64,000 bases of DNA from contig RCWM02000063.1 of assembly GCA_003667255.2 (NCBI GenBank), positions 1,221,001 through 1,285,000 of the forward strand, given 5' to 3'. The notes under the pieces were generated by a model, which worked only from the letters and a program-made list of their open reading frames with translations, did no database searches and was not told where the DNA came from. Below are positions 46,165-56,994 of the stretch, in pieces. A program made the position numbers and the translations under genes. Numbering within the stretch: position 1 is the stretch's first letter; each line of letters begins with the position of its first letter. This DNA comes from Euschistus heros. Its lineage: Eukaryota > Arthropoda > Insecta > Hemiptera > Pentatomidae.

Positions 46165-47710
46165 TCTAATCTTTTTTTTTAATTTTTTTAATTGAAATTT
46201 ACAACTGTATATACAATCTATTATACATCAAGTAAATATGATGATAATGATAAAAATGACACGTCACTTGTTTTTAAAGCAACTACCCATTGGTAGCGGT
46301 TATAAAGGTTCTATATAATGAAGTACTATATTAGAAGGTACCGGGGCCATCTTCTTTTCAGGCGCCTCGGAGGGTTATCTAGAATGGAATGAGAAGCAAG
46401 TTGTGATACTAATGGGTTTGAATGGTTGTGGAGTTTGCTATTGAAGGATTTATATCTGGTTTGAGCTAAGTCAGAAACGTAAGGCATATTAAGAACTTTG
46501 TGGATAAGTTTGTTTGTGACGAAGTAAGGAACATTTAGGATTTTTCTAAGGATTTTGGATTGTAAGGATTGGATACGAGATGAATTGGATGGTTTAGTGG
46601 AGCCCCAAAGCTCAACTCCGTACGACCAGATAGGTCTAATAACAGTCATGTATATTAGTCTTTTGTAATTAATTGGGAGCTTTGAATGTTTGTCTAGTAA
46701 ATGTTGAAGTAGTCTGTAACGGCGGGCAGTTTCTTGTCGTTTTAGTCTTGTGTGTGGATTCCAAGTAAGACGTTTGTCCAAGTTGAGTCCTAGGTAGCGG
46801 ATCTGTTCAACAGGGATTAATGGGACATCATTAAAGGATACTGAAGGACAGGAAGTCATAGGTTTACGACGAAGGGTAAAGGTTATTTGATGGGATTTAT
46901 TTGAATTCTCCATTTTCGACACCATCCTTGAAGGTTTAAGAAATGGGATTAGAGTGTTTGGGAGGCAATAAATGGATCATTGTTTACTGATAACACACAA
47001 GTGTCATCAGCATACGTGGTGAGGATGGTGCTGGGATGCGTAGGGATTTCAGTTGTATACACCGTGTAGAGGATTGGACATAGGATACTTCCTGGAGAAA
47101 TATCAGGAGAACCTGATTGGTTAAAGAGAGAGGAATAGGAAAAGTTATGATTAACTTTAAAAGTTCTATCACTGAAATAGGAGTGGATAATAAGGAAATA
47201 TGTAGAAGGTAAAAATTTACGGAGTTTGTAAAGCAGTCCTGGGTGCCAGACTCGGTCAAATGCTTGTTATACATCGAGGAAGGCTCCCGTGCAGGACATT
47301 CCGCGCTCCAATGCGGAGGAACATCCACCACACGATGACACTGCTGGATTGTGGAATGAGATGTTCGGAATCCAAACTGGTGATCTGGGATTATGTGATT
47401 AGAATCTAGGATACATACAAGCGTTTTAAGATGAGTTTTTCTAGGATTTTACCCATAATTGGCAAGAGAGAAATAGGACGGTACGAGGAAGGGTGTTCCG
47501 GTGGCTTTTTGGGCTTGGGTATCATTTTGACTATGGATGATTTGGAAGGATCAAGAAAATATGTTGTTCGGAGTACAGCGTTATATATGAATGTTAGGAA
47601 CAGGATGGCTTTTCAAGGAAGGTGTTTTAGGATATAGGATGTGATAAGGTTATGTCCAGGGGCTTTCTTGGTGGGCAATCTTTGGATGATACTTGATATT
47701 TCTGAGGGAT
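46165..47710 (-). pseudogene. Longest Jk (jockey-like) LINE copy: most of RT and C-terminus
   Basis: Read on the minus strand from about 47700: LPTKKAPGHNLITSYILKHL, SYRPISLLPIMGKILEKLIL (jockey RT start), then motif B region ISPGSILCPILYTVYT, then TYADDTCVLSVNN with catalytic YADD at 47014-47003. After frame changes a 199-codon open frame (46925-46326) gives QITFTLRRKP, QIRYLGLNLDKRLTWNPHTR, VIRPIWSYGVELWGSTKPSN and NPPRRLKRRWPRYLLI. It then ends in the family 3' UTR and T-rich tail (46150-46190). Several frameshifts and stops separate the blocks, so no working enzyme is made. The endonuclease and ORF1 are absent. It serves as the reference for the other Jk copies. Confidence 0.9.
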
Positions 47711-47719
47711 GGAATGTTC

Positions 47720-49245
47720 TAATTCTAATTCCAAATATATAAATAATGTAATATAATATAAATACATATATATAATGTAGTTATTTCTTAAAAGTTTTAA
47801 ATATTAAGAACATACATTAAGGACTTTTCATCAATATTTAATCTCGGAACTAGGTCAGTCCCATTATTAATAAAAGGTGACAGTATTGTGTTTGCCTAAA
47901 TTATGGGCCGGGGACATTTCCTTCTCAGTATATTTAATAAAAAAAATCCGGCCGTGGCTCTCTGTGATTTATTCAACTTTTATTCCTTTACTAAATTCTG
48001 CAATATTCAAGCGGGTGCATGTTTTCTTGCAGCCCCAGATTTATTATAGCAAGGGGTGAAAATACAGCGAGGGTATATATATTTAATTTTCTCATGCATA
48101 AAATTATATTCCGGGGATTATTTTTAAAGGCTCTCTTTACCATAGAAATTATATATCTCTAAGAATAATTTTTGTTGGAGAAGAATATGTATTACATTGT
48201 TAATGTTCTTTATATTATTTAGCAATCAAGAATTAAGAGTTGATCATTTGCCACAATATTAAAATGTTTTCTTCTATGATATTTGGTTTATTGAATGACC
48301 CGTTTCAGATGTAAGATATTCTCCGCACTATCTCGGTTATATAACCAAACATAGTGTAGCAGGCAACACTGAGTGTGGAAAGTGATACACGGGTCAACAC
48401 TGAGTGTTGAAGGATATCGGCTATCAGCAGGCTATGATAACTAAAGAGGCAATGTGAAATGGACTTGCCAGCAGTTACTTTATTTCGATGTATTTTTAAT
48501 TTATAATTATTTTTATTTAGAAGTTTTATGTAATTTTCATTTTCATGCAATGCAGTGTCAAATCCATGAGATACCTCACTCCAGCCGATACCTATAACCA
48601 TTATTACTGTTATATTTTTTCTCTCGTGCTTTAATGTGTTTTAATAATTGTTTTATTAGCACTGGTTTTCATAAGGATATTACTTTTGGACTTGCACTTT
48701 TGTTTTGTAATAAAGAAGGAACAGTAATTGTACTTTTTATTAACCACACACCCTAAAATAGTTTCAAAACATTAACAAATTTTATATGCCGTTTATAATT
48801 ATGTAAAAATTTAAGACCTAAAGTCAAATCCACGTTGGGACTCATTAAGGCTCATGGACGAGGGGAAGATACAAGTAAAGTAACTTATTGCAGCCGTGGA
48901 TTAGGAGTGAAAAATGATGAGATGATTCCGAATAGATTCCTTTAAGCCTGTAGCTCTGTACTTTAAATGTATACGACTCTTTAAAAATTATAAATTTTTG
49001 ATTTAATGACCAAATACCAACTACTATTTTAAATTTTATTCCACCATGAATTGAAAGCTGACGGCTGCCGTGGTGAAAAACTTCGGGTTCGGATTCAGCG
49101 CCCCAAAAAACAAAGATCTGTTGAGAATAAAAGTTCGGCAGTTTTTTCTTCACCCAATCCTTATTTTACTGATCGCTTCATCGAAATTGATTTCTAGAGT
49201 GGCTAAACTCAAAAACCTTAATTTAAAAAAATATAGTTTTCATAG
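47720..49245. other. Unassigned DNA
   Basis: Perfect short palindrome CAACACTGAGTGTTG at 48393-48407, preceded by a related CAACACTGAGTGTGG at 48364. Minus frames at 48305-48601 and 48845-49153 have no recognisable domain. Confidence 0.35.
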
Positions 49246-49247
49246 TC

Positions 49248-49430
49248 TTGTGTGAAATATCGAAAGTGTACCTGAATTATATATTAATCCCAGCAGCAAG
49301 CGGGATGTATGAGGTGTGATCTGAAGTTAATTCGAAACATTTTTGTCATTTCATAGGAGAGTATTTAACATAAACATGATGATAAATCAAAAATACAGAT
49401 TTTGGAGTGCGATATATTTTTATTTTTTAT
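49248..49430 (+). repeat. Dispersed repeat Y, copy 2
   Basis: AAGTGTACCTGAATTATATA, CTGAAGTTAATTCGAAACAT and CATGATGATAAATCAAAAAT, in the order seen on the minus strand at 6000-6230. Confidence 0.6.
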
Positions 49431-49980
49431 CTTACTGATTATTTGTGGTGACTAAAAAAAAAAAATGTGAAAAATTGTTCATCGATATAGTTCAATTTTA
49501 GATCAAATTGAGTGAACATAAAACTCGAAGCAATCAATATTTTTTGGTGAGAAAAGTTTTAAAATATTCTGCCAAAAAGTTGTACCCAATGTTTTCTCCG
49601 CCAAAAGTTTCAGTTCCCTTCAGGTGTTTACTTCCCTTTATTATTTTACTAAGGGATATGACATGTATTAGGATTATTAAAAATATTAATAGAATAAAAT
49701 GCAGTATTTAAAAAATAAATAGTAAAATTACGAAATTTTAAATTAATATACATTATTACTGTTTTGAATTATTTAATGCAAGACGTAATGAACCCTAGGG
49801 GCGTTTTTTAATAATTAAAACATTATAATATTATAATAAAAAATAATATTTTTAATAATTTCGTATTTAAAAAGTACTTCCTATGTTTTATTTTAAGCTT
49901 GCTATTATTTAATTAATGTTAATAATAATGGTAACAGGTTCCATATCAGTTGTCCTGGTTAAAGATTTTGGGGCTAAAGT
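49431..49980. other. AT-rich DNA, nothing recognised
   Basis: No supported gene. Confidence 0.4.
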
Positions 49981-49984
49981 ATAA

Positions 49985-50170
49985 TCCTTCTAGCTCCTTT
50001 ACTAACATGATTCCACTACTCCCTCAATTTGCTTCACATTTCATCCACGATAGCCCTCCGGGGTGTTCGGAAAGAAGATGGTTCTTCTAATTAAGAACAT
50101 TTATTGGGTAGCTACCAATTGGTTGCTCTTCTTCATCTCTATGCTACGCTGAACTGTATTATTATTGTAT
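49985..50170 (+). mobile_element. Jk LINE fragment, degraded
   Basis: TCAATTTGCTTCACATTTCA, then GATAGCCCTCCGGGGTGTTC and GGAAAGAAGATGGTTCTTCT match the last Jk codons. A CCAATTGGTTGCTCTTC segment equals the start of the UTR. Confidence 0.55.
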
Positions 50171-50258
50171 TCATGTAATATCCCTGAATAAATTTCTTGT
50201 AATATTTCGAATAATTATTAATTGTTAATTTAATTTAACTAAAAATTGAAGTGCAGTA

Positions 50259-50876
50259 GTCCAGTCAATGAGTGCTGAAATGAGGGACGTAGAGTCCATG
50301 GAATATGTGACTATTTTTGACTTTACAGCTTCATTAGGAATAGTTAGAAGGTAAACATACTAAAAGTCCCCGCCCCTGGGGGTGAGCTAACGATGGAGGG
50401 GAGGGGAGAAGGTCCATTTTTTTGGTTTTTCGATAATATCTCGAAAACTGTTGACTCTTGAAAAATATATTTCAAATATACATAAAAGCAAATTACATTT
50501 TCAACAAAATTTGTTATATATAAATTTGTCGTAATTCTAACCGTTGGCGAGATACACGTTATTGAAAATCGGTGATTTTCGGGACAAAACAAATGTTACC
50601 CCAATTTTTGTCAAACTTTTGCTTCTATTAAATTCCACAAGCGTTTCTCAGAAAAAAACTTTTATGTTTATTTGAAACATATTTTTCTAGCGTCAACAGT
50701 TTTCGAGATATTATCGAAAAACCCCAAAAATGGAACTTCTCCCCTCCCCCACCGTTAGCTGACCCCCAGGGGCGGGTACTTTCAATATGATTACCTTCTA
50801 ACTACTCCTTACGAAGCTGTGAGGTCAAAAATTATCGCATATTCCATGCACTCTACAATGTGTTTATTGACTGGAC
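50259..50876. mobile_element. Foldback element FB, copy 2, TA-flanked
   Basis: Tips GTCCAGTCAATGAG and ATTGACTGGAC with TA at 50257-50258 and 50877-50878. Arms carry GACTTTACAGCTTCATTAGG, AAAAGTCCCCGCCCCTGGGG and their complements, as in copy 1 at 17330, with inner arms GATAATATCTCGAAAACTGT / AACAGTTTTCGAGATATTAT. It is shorter than copy 1 (618 bp) and lacks the right-arm duplication. The right TA is also the TA of the neighbouring pogo-like element. Confidence 0.8.
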
Positions 50877-50878
50877 TA

Positions 50879-51207
50879 CAGTCCAAATTCGATACGTCTA
50901 AACTCTTTAAAGGTTGTTTTATATTTTCCGGCACAACACGTAGCGGACCGTAACGTTTCAGACAAGACAAATATTAGTATATTTAGTTTTATAGTGCCTG
51001 CGTATATATATCTGTAGCGGATGTAATGCAAGACACGGCACGTTTCAGACAAGACATCAAGACATTTCTCGAAAAGAATATTTAGTCGGAGCAGGGCCGT
51101 GTCTTAAGGTGTCTTTTTCGTAGTATACTTTACTTTCCGACTCCGACAGTGCAGTACTGCACTGATTTTGCCCCGTTCCAGTTCTTTTTCTGAGTTTAAA
51201 TTTGATT

Positions 51208-51244
<37 letters not shown>

Positions 51245-51968
51245 AAAACTGGAAGTTGAAAAATTAATTGAGTGCGTAAAGAGTAACACATTGAACATTT
51301 TATATTAATATAAGAATATAAAAACAGAAATTTAACGTATGCAATTATAAAAAAAAATGTAATCAAAACAATTTGTATAAATTTCTACTCGATGTTCAGG
51401 ACATGTAGGTTTTCTACATTTAGTGCATGCTTTCTTGACTTTTTTTATCTTTTTGTCTTGGACAAATAACACACCTGGACTAAACCTAATGACTAAACAC
51501 TAGTATGAAGTGATATACTATAAACAAAAAGTCATTAAACAAAAAAAATCTCAGCCTGTCCTGCCGGTCCGTGCTGGAACCCGCTGTGTCTGATACGCTA
51601 CGTGTCGTGCCGGATAATATAAAACAAGCCTAAGTCTAAAAACTCGGTAAATCAAATTGAATCCCATTTCCTCATTAGGTTTACATGATAAATCGTATTT
51701 GTTTACTCGAACCAACAATCGTTAACTCGAAGCAAAATTTGTGTCTACAACACTCCTGAGACTGTGTCCAAGAACAGAAGTTTCCTAGAACGATGAACAT
51801 GTGCAGACCAGTCTGTCTCAACAAAGTCCTCAGTACTATTTTATTTGAGGGAGAAGACAGAAGTTATAAACAATTTTGAATTATCTAAGATGTTACATTA
51901 TAGGAAGAACTCGATAACTCGAAGTAAATTTGTTCAAGCTTCAATTTCGGCTGATCGAGTTTTGACTG
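50879..51968. mobile_element. pogo-like MITE carrying a piggyBac-like insert
   Basis: Tips CAGTCCAAATTCGATACG and the complement at the right (CTGATCGAGTTTTGACTG), with TA at 50877-50878 and 51969-51970. Interior words CTCGATAACTCGAAGTAAAT and CGTTAACTCGAAGCAAAATT fit the CAGT-tipped family. Without the 721 bp insert at 50911-51631 the element would be about 370 bp. Confidence 0.6.
50911..51631 (-). mobile_element. piggyBac-like non-autonomous element, copy 2
   Basis: Same ends as copy 1 (AGGTTGTTTTATATTTTCCG; right complement AGGCTTGTTTTATATTATCC), preceded by TTTAA at the left, compatible with a TTAA target. The minus-strand cysteine-rich segment (about 51480-51375) repeats copy 1: CVICPRQKDKK, then after an A7 slip KACTKCRKPTCPEH and YTNCFD. 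It has an extra ~95 bp near 50965-51045 in which ACGTTTCAGACAAGACA-like text is duplicated, and a T run at 51210-51242. Confidence 0.55.
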
Positions 51969-51970
51969 TA

Positions 51971-52330
51971 ATTCGATCCTGTTATTCTTCAAATGTAACT
52001 CGGGAAAGCAGTAGATTGTATCTTTATACCATCCATGATATATTGTGTTCCCAGTCAGGGGGGGATTGATTGTTTTTTTTTATCTAAACAAGAGATCCCT
52101 TGGCAATGAGAAGATTATAAAATAAAGATGATAACTCTCTTAGGCTCCCAAATTCAGGTCGATAGCCGGAGGATCAGCTGTTCTAAGCCGAGCGATGTGA
52201 CCCCATTGTATCCTAATCTATTAACTAGGGCTAGCCTAGTAACTATTAACTATTACAGGGCAACCTCTCAGCTATATATACTGTGCAACGTATTTATATT
52301 TAGCAGCTGGAGGATTATTACAGGCTATTT
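51971..52330. other. Unassigned DNA
   Basis: No supported gene; the 96-codon frame at 52128-52418 enters PLE sequence and has no domain. Confidence 0.35.
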
Positions 52331-52334
52331 AATT

Positions 52335-52490
52335 AAGATTGATGAATTAATTGCCACTTCATCTTCAGTTCTGAAACACAATACATCAGCACTATGTTCC
52401 ATGGATTACATAAAATAAAGTTTTCAAAAATGTAAGACAAGAAATCAAACATCAGTACTCAATTGATGAGATCTGGGAAAAACTGGACTA
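52335..52490 (-). mobile_element. Penelope-like element terminus, inverted partial copy
   Basis: GATTGATGAATTAATTGCCA, then TTCTGAAACACAATACATCA and AGACAAGAAATCAAACATCA: minus-strand PLE end with a deletion that removed the ribozyme after ATCTTCAG. It lies opposite to the plus-strand PLE that follows, as in the 26505-27005 arrangement. Confidence 0.55.
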
Positions 52491-52499
52491 TCGGTATAT

Positions 52500-53095
52500 C
52501 AAAGGGTAAAATAACGTATAAGAGCACACACTAATAAGACCTAAAATTCAAATTTCGCTATCCATCTAAATGAAAATAACAATCAATTTAATAATGATTC
52601 GGGAGTAAGAATACTACATCAAGTTGAAAATAGCTAAAATCAAATATTCATGAATCATTAGAAATAATGAAATCGTTTAAAACCGATCCAGATTTTTGTT
52701 TAAATGATCAGATTAACATATCTAATAGCCCCATTTTAAATTTGTTTCCCATAGGAACGGAAAAACCCAATGAGTCATAAGGGAAACCCCGTTGTAAATC
52801 TAAAACTTAACCTACCTCCCCCCTTTTACTTCTCACAAATTCAGTGTTTTAGTTACCTCGAAGGTGAGTGCCTATGCTTGATTTCTTGTCTTATCTTTTT
52901 TTAAAAACTTTAGTATATATAATCTATGTAACATAGTACTGATGTGTTAAAAATTTTTGTATGTTTAAGAACTGAAGATGAATGTTTAGCATTCGAAACT
53001 AGTATTCTGATAAAATACTCCCAATAGAAGTTGCACTTAATTCATCAATCCTAATTGTATTGATCCTTCTATATCATCATGTGTACCTCAAGTAA
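52500..53095 (+). mobile_element. Penelope-like element, C-terminus and terminal repeat
   Basis: Decayed codons RITYKSTHTNKT, a stop, NSNFAIHLNENNNQFNNDSG, then VRILHQVENS correspond to the region after GIY-YIG in PLEs (compare the ERS..QRL*EHMRAYKNKTQNF stretch at 34020). A non-coding segment with CCCAATGAGTCATAAGGGAA follows, then the terminal block with hammerhead H5, ending CATCAATCCTAATTGTATTG and GTGTACCTCAAGT. RT and most of the nuclease are missing. Confidence 0.65.
52969..53007 (+). ncRNA. Hammerhead ribozyme-like motif H5 (PLE terminus)
   Basis: GAA, core CTGAAGA (52972-52978), one extra T, stem II GAATG/CATTC (perfect 5 bp, loop TTTAG), GAA (52995-52997), stem III ACTAGT (52998-53003), cleavage base A at 53004 (GUA), then TTC pairing with the leading GAA. 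All core residues fit; position 7 is A rather than U, which is allowed. Confidence 0.65.
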
Positions 53096-53171
53096 TAATA
53101 AAATCATTTATTTATATTATTATATTATTATAATAATATTATTATTATTATTTATTATTATCATTTATTAA
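53096..53171. repeat. (ATT)n-like low-complexity tract
   Basis: Imperfect ATT/TTA repeats separating the two PLE copies. Confidence 0.8.
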
Positions 53172-53580
53172 ACAGATCTAAACTTTTGTTTAAATGACCT
53201 AATAGCCCCATTTTAAATCTATTTCTAATAGAATCGGAAATTTCCAGTGAGTTATAGCGTAAATTCAAAGCTAAAACCGCCAAAAATCTAAGCTAGCTAG
53301 TCCTCCTCCAGGATGGATATATTTTCAGATATCTGTTACATTTCCTCAGATGGGTACCAATTTCTTGTCTTACATTTTTAAAAACTTTAGTACACTTATT
53401 CCATGTAACATAGTGCTGATGTGTTGAAAGTTGTTGTATGTTTTAGAACTGAATATGAATGTTCAGGATTCGAAACTAGTTTTCTAATTTCCAACAGAAG
53501 TGGAAATTAATTCATGAATCCTAATTGTAATGATCCTTCTACATCGTCATTCGTAACTCAAGTGACAGGCTATTTCACTT
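53172..53580 (+). mobile_element. Penelope-like element terminus, tandem second copy
   Basis: Repeats in the same orientation the order seen at 52690-53090: TTTTGTTTAAATGACCTAAT, TCCAGTGAGTTATAGCG, ATATATTTTCAGATATCTGT-like text, TTCTTGTCTTACATTTTTAA, hammerhead H6 and TGAATCCTAATTGTAATGAT. Confidence 0.65.
53446..53484 (+). ncRNA. Hammerhead ribozyme-like motif H6, core-mutated
   Basis: Same architecture as H5 (GAA, core, GAATG/GATTC-type stem II, GAA, ACTAGT, TTC), but the core reads CTGAATA: the invariant G8 is T. Predicted inactive. Confidence 0.5.
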
Positions 53581-53984
53581 TGAATATAATATATTTCATA
53601 ACTAATGTAATTTTAACTTCATTTCATTAGTAATATTATATTTCATTATAATGTGACAGAACTTTATAATGTGACTATATTTATTCCTAGAACGATATCC
53701 CAAGTTGAAGAACAAGTATAGTTATTATTAATAATAATTTGATTGCCATAACAATATCTAATTGCCTGTTATATTTACTACATGTGGATTTCCATTCTGC
53801 GAAGAGATCCTCCCACTTGGGCTCTGATTGCTCTAACGACTTCTCAAGAAATTAATTCGACTTTCGTGTAAGCACTTTCCTCCAAGATCCAACAAGTCCA
53901 TGCTTGTTCCGCGAAGTCTATATTGAGTTTATTGCTCCATATCCTTCTTCTCAGGTATCTTTCCTCTACTTCCTTATATGTGTG

Positions 53985-53999
<15 letters not shown>
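53581..53999. other. Unassigned DNA ending in (TG)n
   Basis: A minus-strand frame near 54077-53844 has no clear family. (TG)n lies at 53979-53999. Confidence 0.35.
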
Positions 54000-54000
<1 letters not shown>

Positions 54001-54015
<15 letters not shown>

Positions 54016-54853
54016 TTTTTTTGTAATGGGAGGAGGAAAATCTTGCATAAGACGAAGTGGGCCGTGTGAGAGACCACAACAGTGTGAGATTCTTACTCAC
54101 TAAAAACCACCTCCCTATTCTTCTTTACCACCCCGCGGAACTGCTGTCAAGCATTACTTCACGGGGGGTGGACTGGCTATGTGCCTACTTTGTATTTTCT
54201 ACTGCTAATTATTGAGGCATTAGGAGGCCTCATCTTTCCCGCTCCTGTTTACGTAGCTTTCTGCAGATGTAAGCTGCGTAATTTGCAACAGCATTCCAGT
54301 TTTCATCGGCAGAAGTCATCTGGCTAACCAGGTTTTCTGGCACCAACTGATGGCCCAGAGTCCTGGCTAGATCTTCTCTCTCATTTGCAAATTTGGGGCA
54401 ATGGAAGAATACATGCTCTACAGTTTCCTCAAGGTTTGTGCAATTGGGGCAAGACGATTCATTGTCAAGTTTAAACCGAAACAGATAGGCCCTGAAACCC
54501 CCATGTCCAGTAAGCAATTGGGTGAGGTAATGATCAACCTCCCCATGTTTCCGGGCTATCCATGTCACAATATCTGGTATCAAACGGTGGGTCCATCTTC
54601 CAGAAGATGATGAATCCCAGCGTCTTTGCCATCTTTGTAGAGTGTTATTTCTCTCTCCCTTGGTGATTGAGGGCCAATAAGCACCCGGTTCCTCTCGTTT
54701 TCGGCGATAGATCCGATTGTGTTCATCCGCCAGAAGGTCAATGGGCGGCATGTCAGCTATAACACACACTGCATCATATGAAACAGTGCGAAATGCTCTA
54801 GTGACACGAATGGCACTTCTTCGGTATACGCTATTGACCTTTCGGGCGAATTC

Positions 54854-54857
<4 letters not shown>
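54001..54857 (-). pseudogene. R1-like LINE, C-terminal part of ORF2 with 3' UTR and tail
   Basis: Open minus-strand frame from about 54857 to the TGA or TAA near 54230: FARKVNSVYRRSAIRVTRAF, then from 54769 a 179-codon stretch with RWDSSSSGRWTHRLIPDIVT, RKHGEVDHYLTQLLTGHGGF and a zinc-knuckle-like C107-x2-C110-x8-H119-x4-C124 (CPNC...HVFFHC). The GRWT..LIP, HGEV..YLTQ.LTGHG.F and CCHC order is characteristic of the C-terminus of R1-clade elements. A non-coding segment (54022-54230, with CACCCCGCGGAACTGC) and a 3' A tail (T on plus, 54000-54022) follow. No stop breaks the ~209 codons, so it is well preserved but 5'-truncated at the (TG)n tract; RT is missing. Confidence 0.85.

Positions 54858-54892
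<35 letters not shown>
54856..54892. repeat. (TG)n microsatellite
   Basis: About 18 GT units at the 5' border of the R1-like copy. A second (TG)n lies at its 3' border (53979-53999). Confidence 0.95.
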
Positions 54893-54894
<2 letters not shown>

Positions 54895-55089
54895 CTTGTA
54901 TGAAATTCAGAAGATTCTTTTCCTGAATCCCTTTACTCTAAATAGAAAATAAATAAAAAGAAGCGTAGATGTAAAAAGAAAAACAGATTTACAAAACCTC
55001 AATCTTTTAGAACTTATTGTTAGTATTGACATAATTTGCTATGGTGGTTATTATTGTTCATTGTGATAAATAATAGAGATAAAATCAAT

Positions 55090-55590
55090 TAAATTTCCAA
55101 CTGGTTTACGGTGAATAAAACCTCAGTTTTCCCCCTGACTCGTAAAAACAATAGATCCTGGATATGTCTATCTGTAATCTACTGCTTCAGATAAGAAAAC
55201 TGGCGGAAAATGTGTGGTAAAAAAAAAAGTCCCGACTCAAAAGTTTTTTTCATTCAAACTAATATAAATTTTAATCGGTAGCTCCTAGAGACAAATATTA
55301 TATAACGAAAAATAATTTCCATTGAATTTCTGATCTGAACAACACCAACTGAGCAAGAGCGTTTCAAAATGTTTTGAGAGAAAAAAAAAGTTAGACCAAA
55401 AAAGTATAGAGACTAAAGCCAAAGACATCTCCATCTCTTATATTCTAGAGGAGACTGGAGCATGAAAGGCAAAGAATGTCCGATTTTTTTCTATTTGTGA
55501 CGGTGTTTTTGTGGATAAAAAAGCCTAACACCAAAAAATTATACACCCCCAGCCAAAAGACTACTCCATGTCGAAAAATAAAACTCGTGT
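55090..55590 (+). repeat. Dispersed repeat X, copy 6
   Basis: Contains AACAATAGATCCTGGATATG, CATTCAAACTAATATAAATT, AACACCAACTGAGCAAGAGC and CACCAAAAAATTATACACCC, in the order seen in copies 1 and 3-4. Confidence 0.55.
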
Positions 55591-55630
55591 GAATTAAATT
55601 GTAATATATTTTTTATTACATATTACAAAA

Positions 55631-56343
55631 CCCAGCAAATAACCTTTACCCTACGTCGAAAACCTACCTCATCCTGTCCTCCTGTATCCTTTAATGGAGT
55701 ACCATTAAATAATGTGGAACAGATAAGATATCTTGGATTTTATCTGGACAAGATACTTACCTAGAACCCTCATACTAGATTGAAAAGACAAGAAGCTGCA
55801 CGTCGATTTCGACTGCTACAATACCTACTTGACAAACGTTCCAATCTCCCGATTCCCTACACAAAACTCATCTATATGACGATTATCAGGCATATTTGGA
55901 CATACGGAATAGAGTTATGGGGATCCACTAAACCATGGAATTCTTCCAGCATCCAATCACTCCAATCCAAAATCCTTCGAAAAATCCTAGATGCTCCTTA
56001 CTTTGTCACAAATGAATTGATCCACAACGAGCTTAATATCCCATATGTTGCTGATTTGGCACGAACCAGATACCTCTCCTTTCATAATAAACTCACTGCT
56101 CATCCAAATCCACTTGTTGCACAACTTGCTTCCCATTCCATTCCTGGCGATCCTCCGAGGCGTCTGAAAAGAAGATGGCCCCGTGATCTTCTTTTGTAAA
56201 TATTCATTAGAGTACTACCAATGGGTAGTTCCTCTACAAGTTTTATTCATGTCATTATGTCTCATATATACCGCATATTTACTTGATGTGTTTTTTTTAA
56301 ATACAGTTGTAAATTTCTATTAATAAAAGAATAAAAAAAAAAA
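55631..56343 (+). mobile_element. Jk LINE copy with one nonsense codon and 11 bp target duplication
   Basis: ATATTACAAAA at 55620-55630 and 56344-56354 brackets the insert. One frame from about 55632 to the stop at 56197: QQITFTLRRKPTSSCPPVSF, QIRYLGFYLDKILT, a TAG at 55762 (Trp codon in the 46 kb copy), NPHTRLKRQEAARRFRLLQY, TIIRHIWTYGIELWGSTKPW and PPRRLKRRWPRDLLL. The 3' UTR and A tail follow. Only the ORF2 tail is present; there is no RT catalytic motif. Confidence 0.9.
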
Positions 56344-56354
56344 ATATTACAAAA

Positions 56355-56990
56355 TAAAAGGTAGTTAATAAATGATCTGATATATTTTTTATATTCAAAC
56401 TACACTCAAAAACTTTCAGAGTTGATCCCTAGAAGTGTTTTTTTTTTTTTTTTTTATATAAATACACTCAATTTGTTAGAGTGGTTGGAGTGGTATTGAA
56501 GGTGGTGGAAGGGAACACTGTACTCAATCTGTAAGTTCTAAGTTCTCAGTTGTATCCTTTTTGGTTCTCCGAACCAGCCAAATAATTACGAGTATATTAT
56601 TTATTGAATTAAAATTTGCAAAACGTTACTAAGTAATCTTAAGTATAAGATCTTATTTAATAAAGTAAATACACAGCTATATACTTCACGATTTTTCAAG
56701 GGTCTAATTTAATGGCATGACAGTATTTGATATTTAATTGGAATTCAATAACAAGCAATAATAATTATTTGTTATATGTATTATTAATAGTTACATTTTT
56801 TATGATTATGTTGAAAATGAGTAATAAGAGTAATGAGAGAAGAGTTTGGTACAGGAGAGCACTAATAATGGCTGGTAAAAATAGAAGACATAGTCTATCC
56901 GGAGCAGCTCTAGGTGGTAGTACTTAACTACGAGCAGGGTACCAGGTATGGGTAACTACGAGTATGGAAAAAACTAGCTAGTTCCGCTTT
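56355..56990. other. Unassigned AT-rich DNA
   Basis: T-run at 56440-56455. The 66-codon frame at 56727-56927 lacks support. Confidence 0.35.
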
Positions 56991-56994
56991 TAAT

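Noticed and set aside
48305..49153. Minus frames of 98 and 102 codons
   Set aside because: No recognisable domain, no codon-use contrast with the flanks.
53844..54077. 77-codon minus frame as part of the R1-like protein
   Set aside because: It lies beyond the element's A tail and includes the tail and (TG)n in translation.
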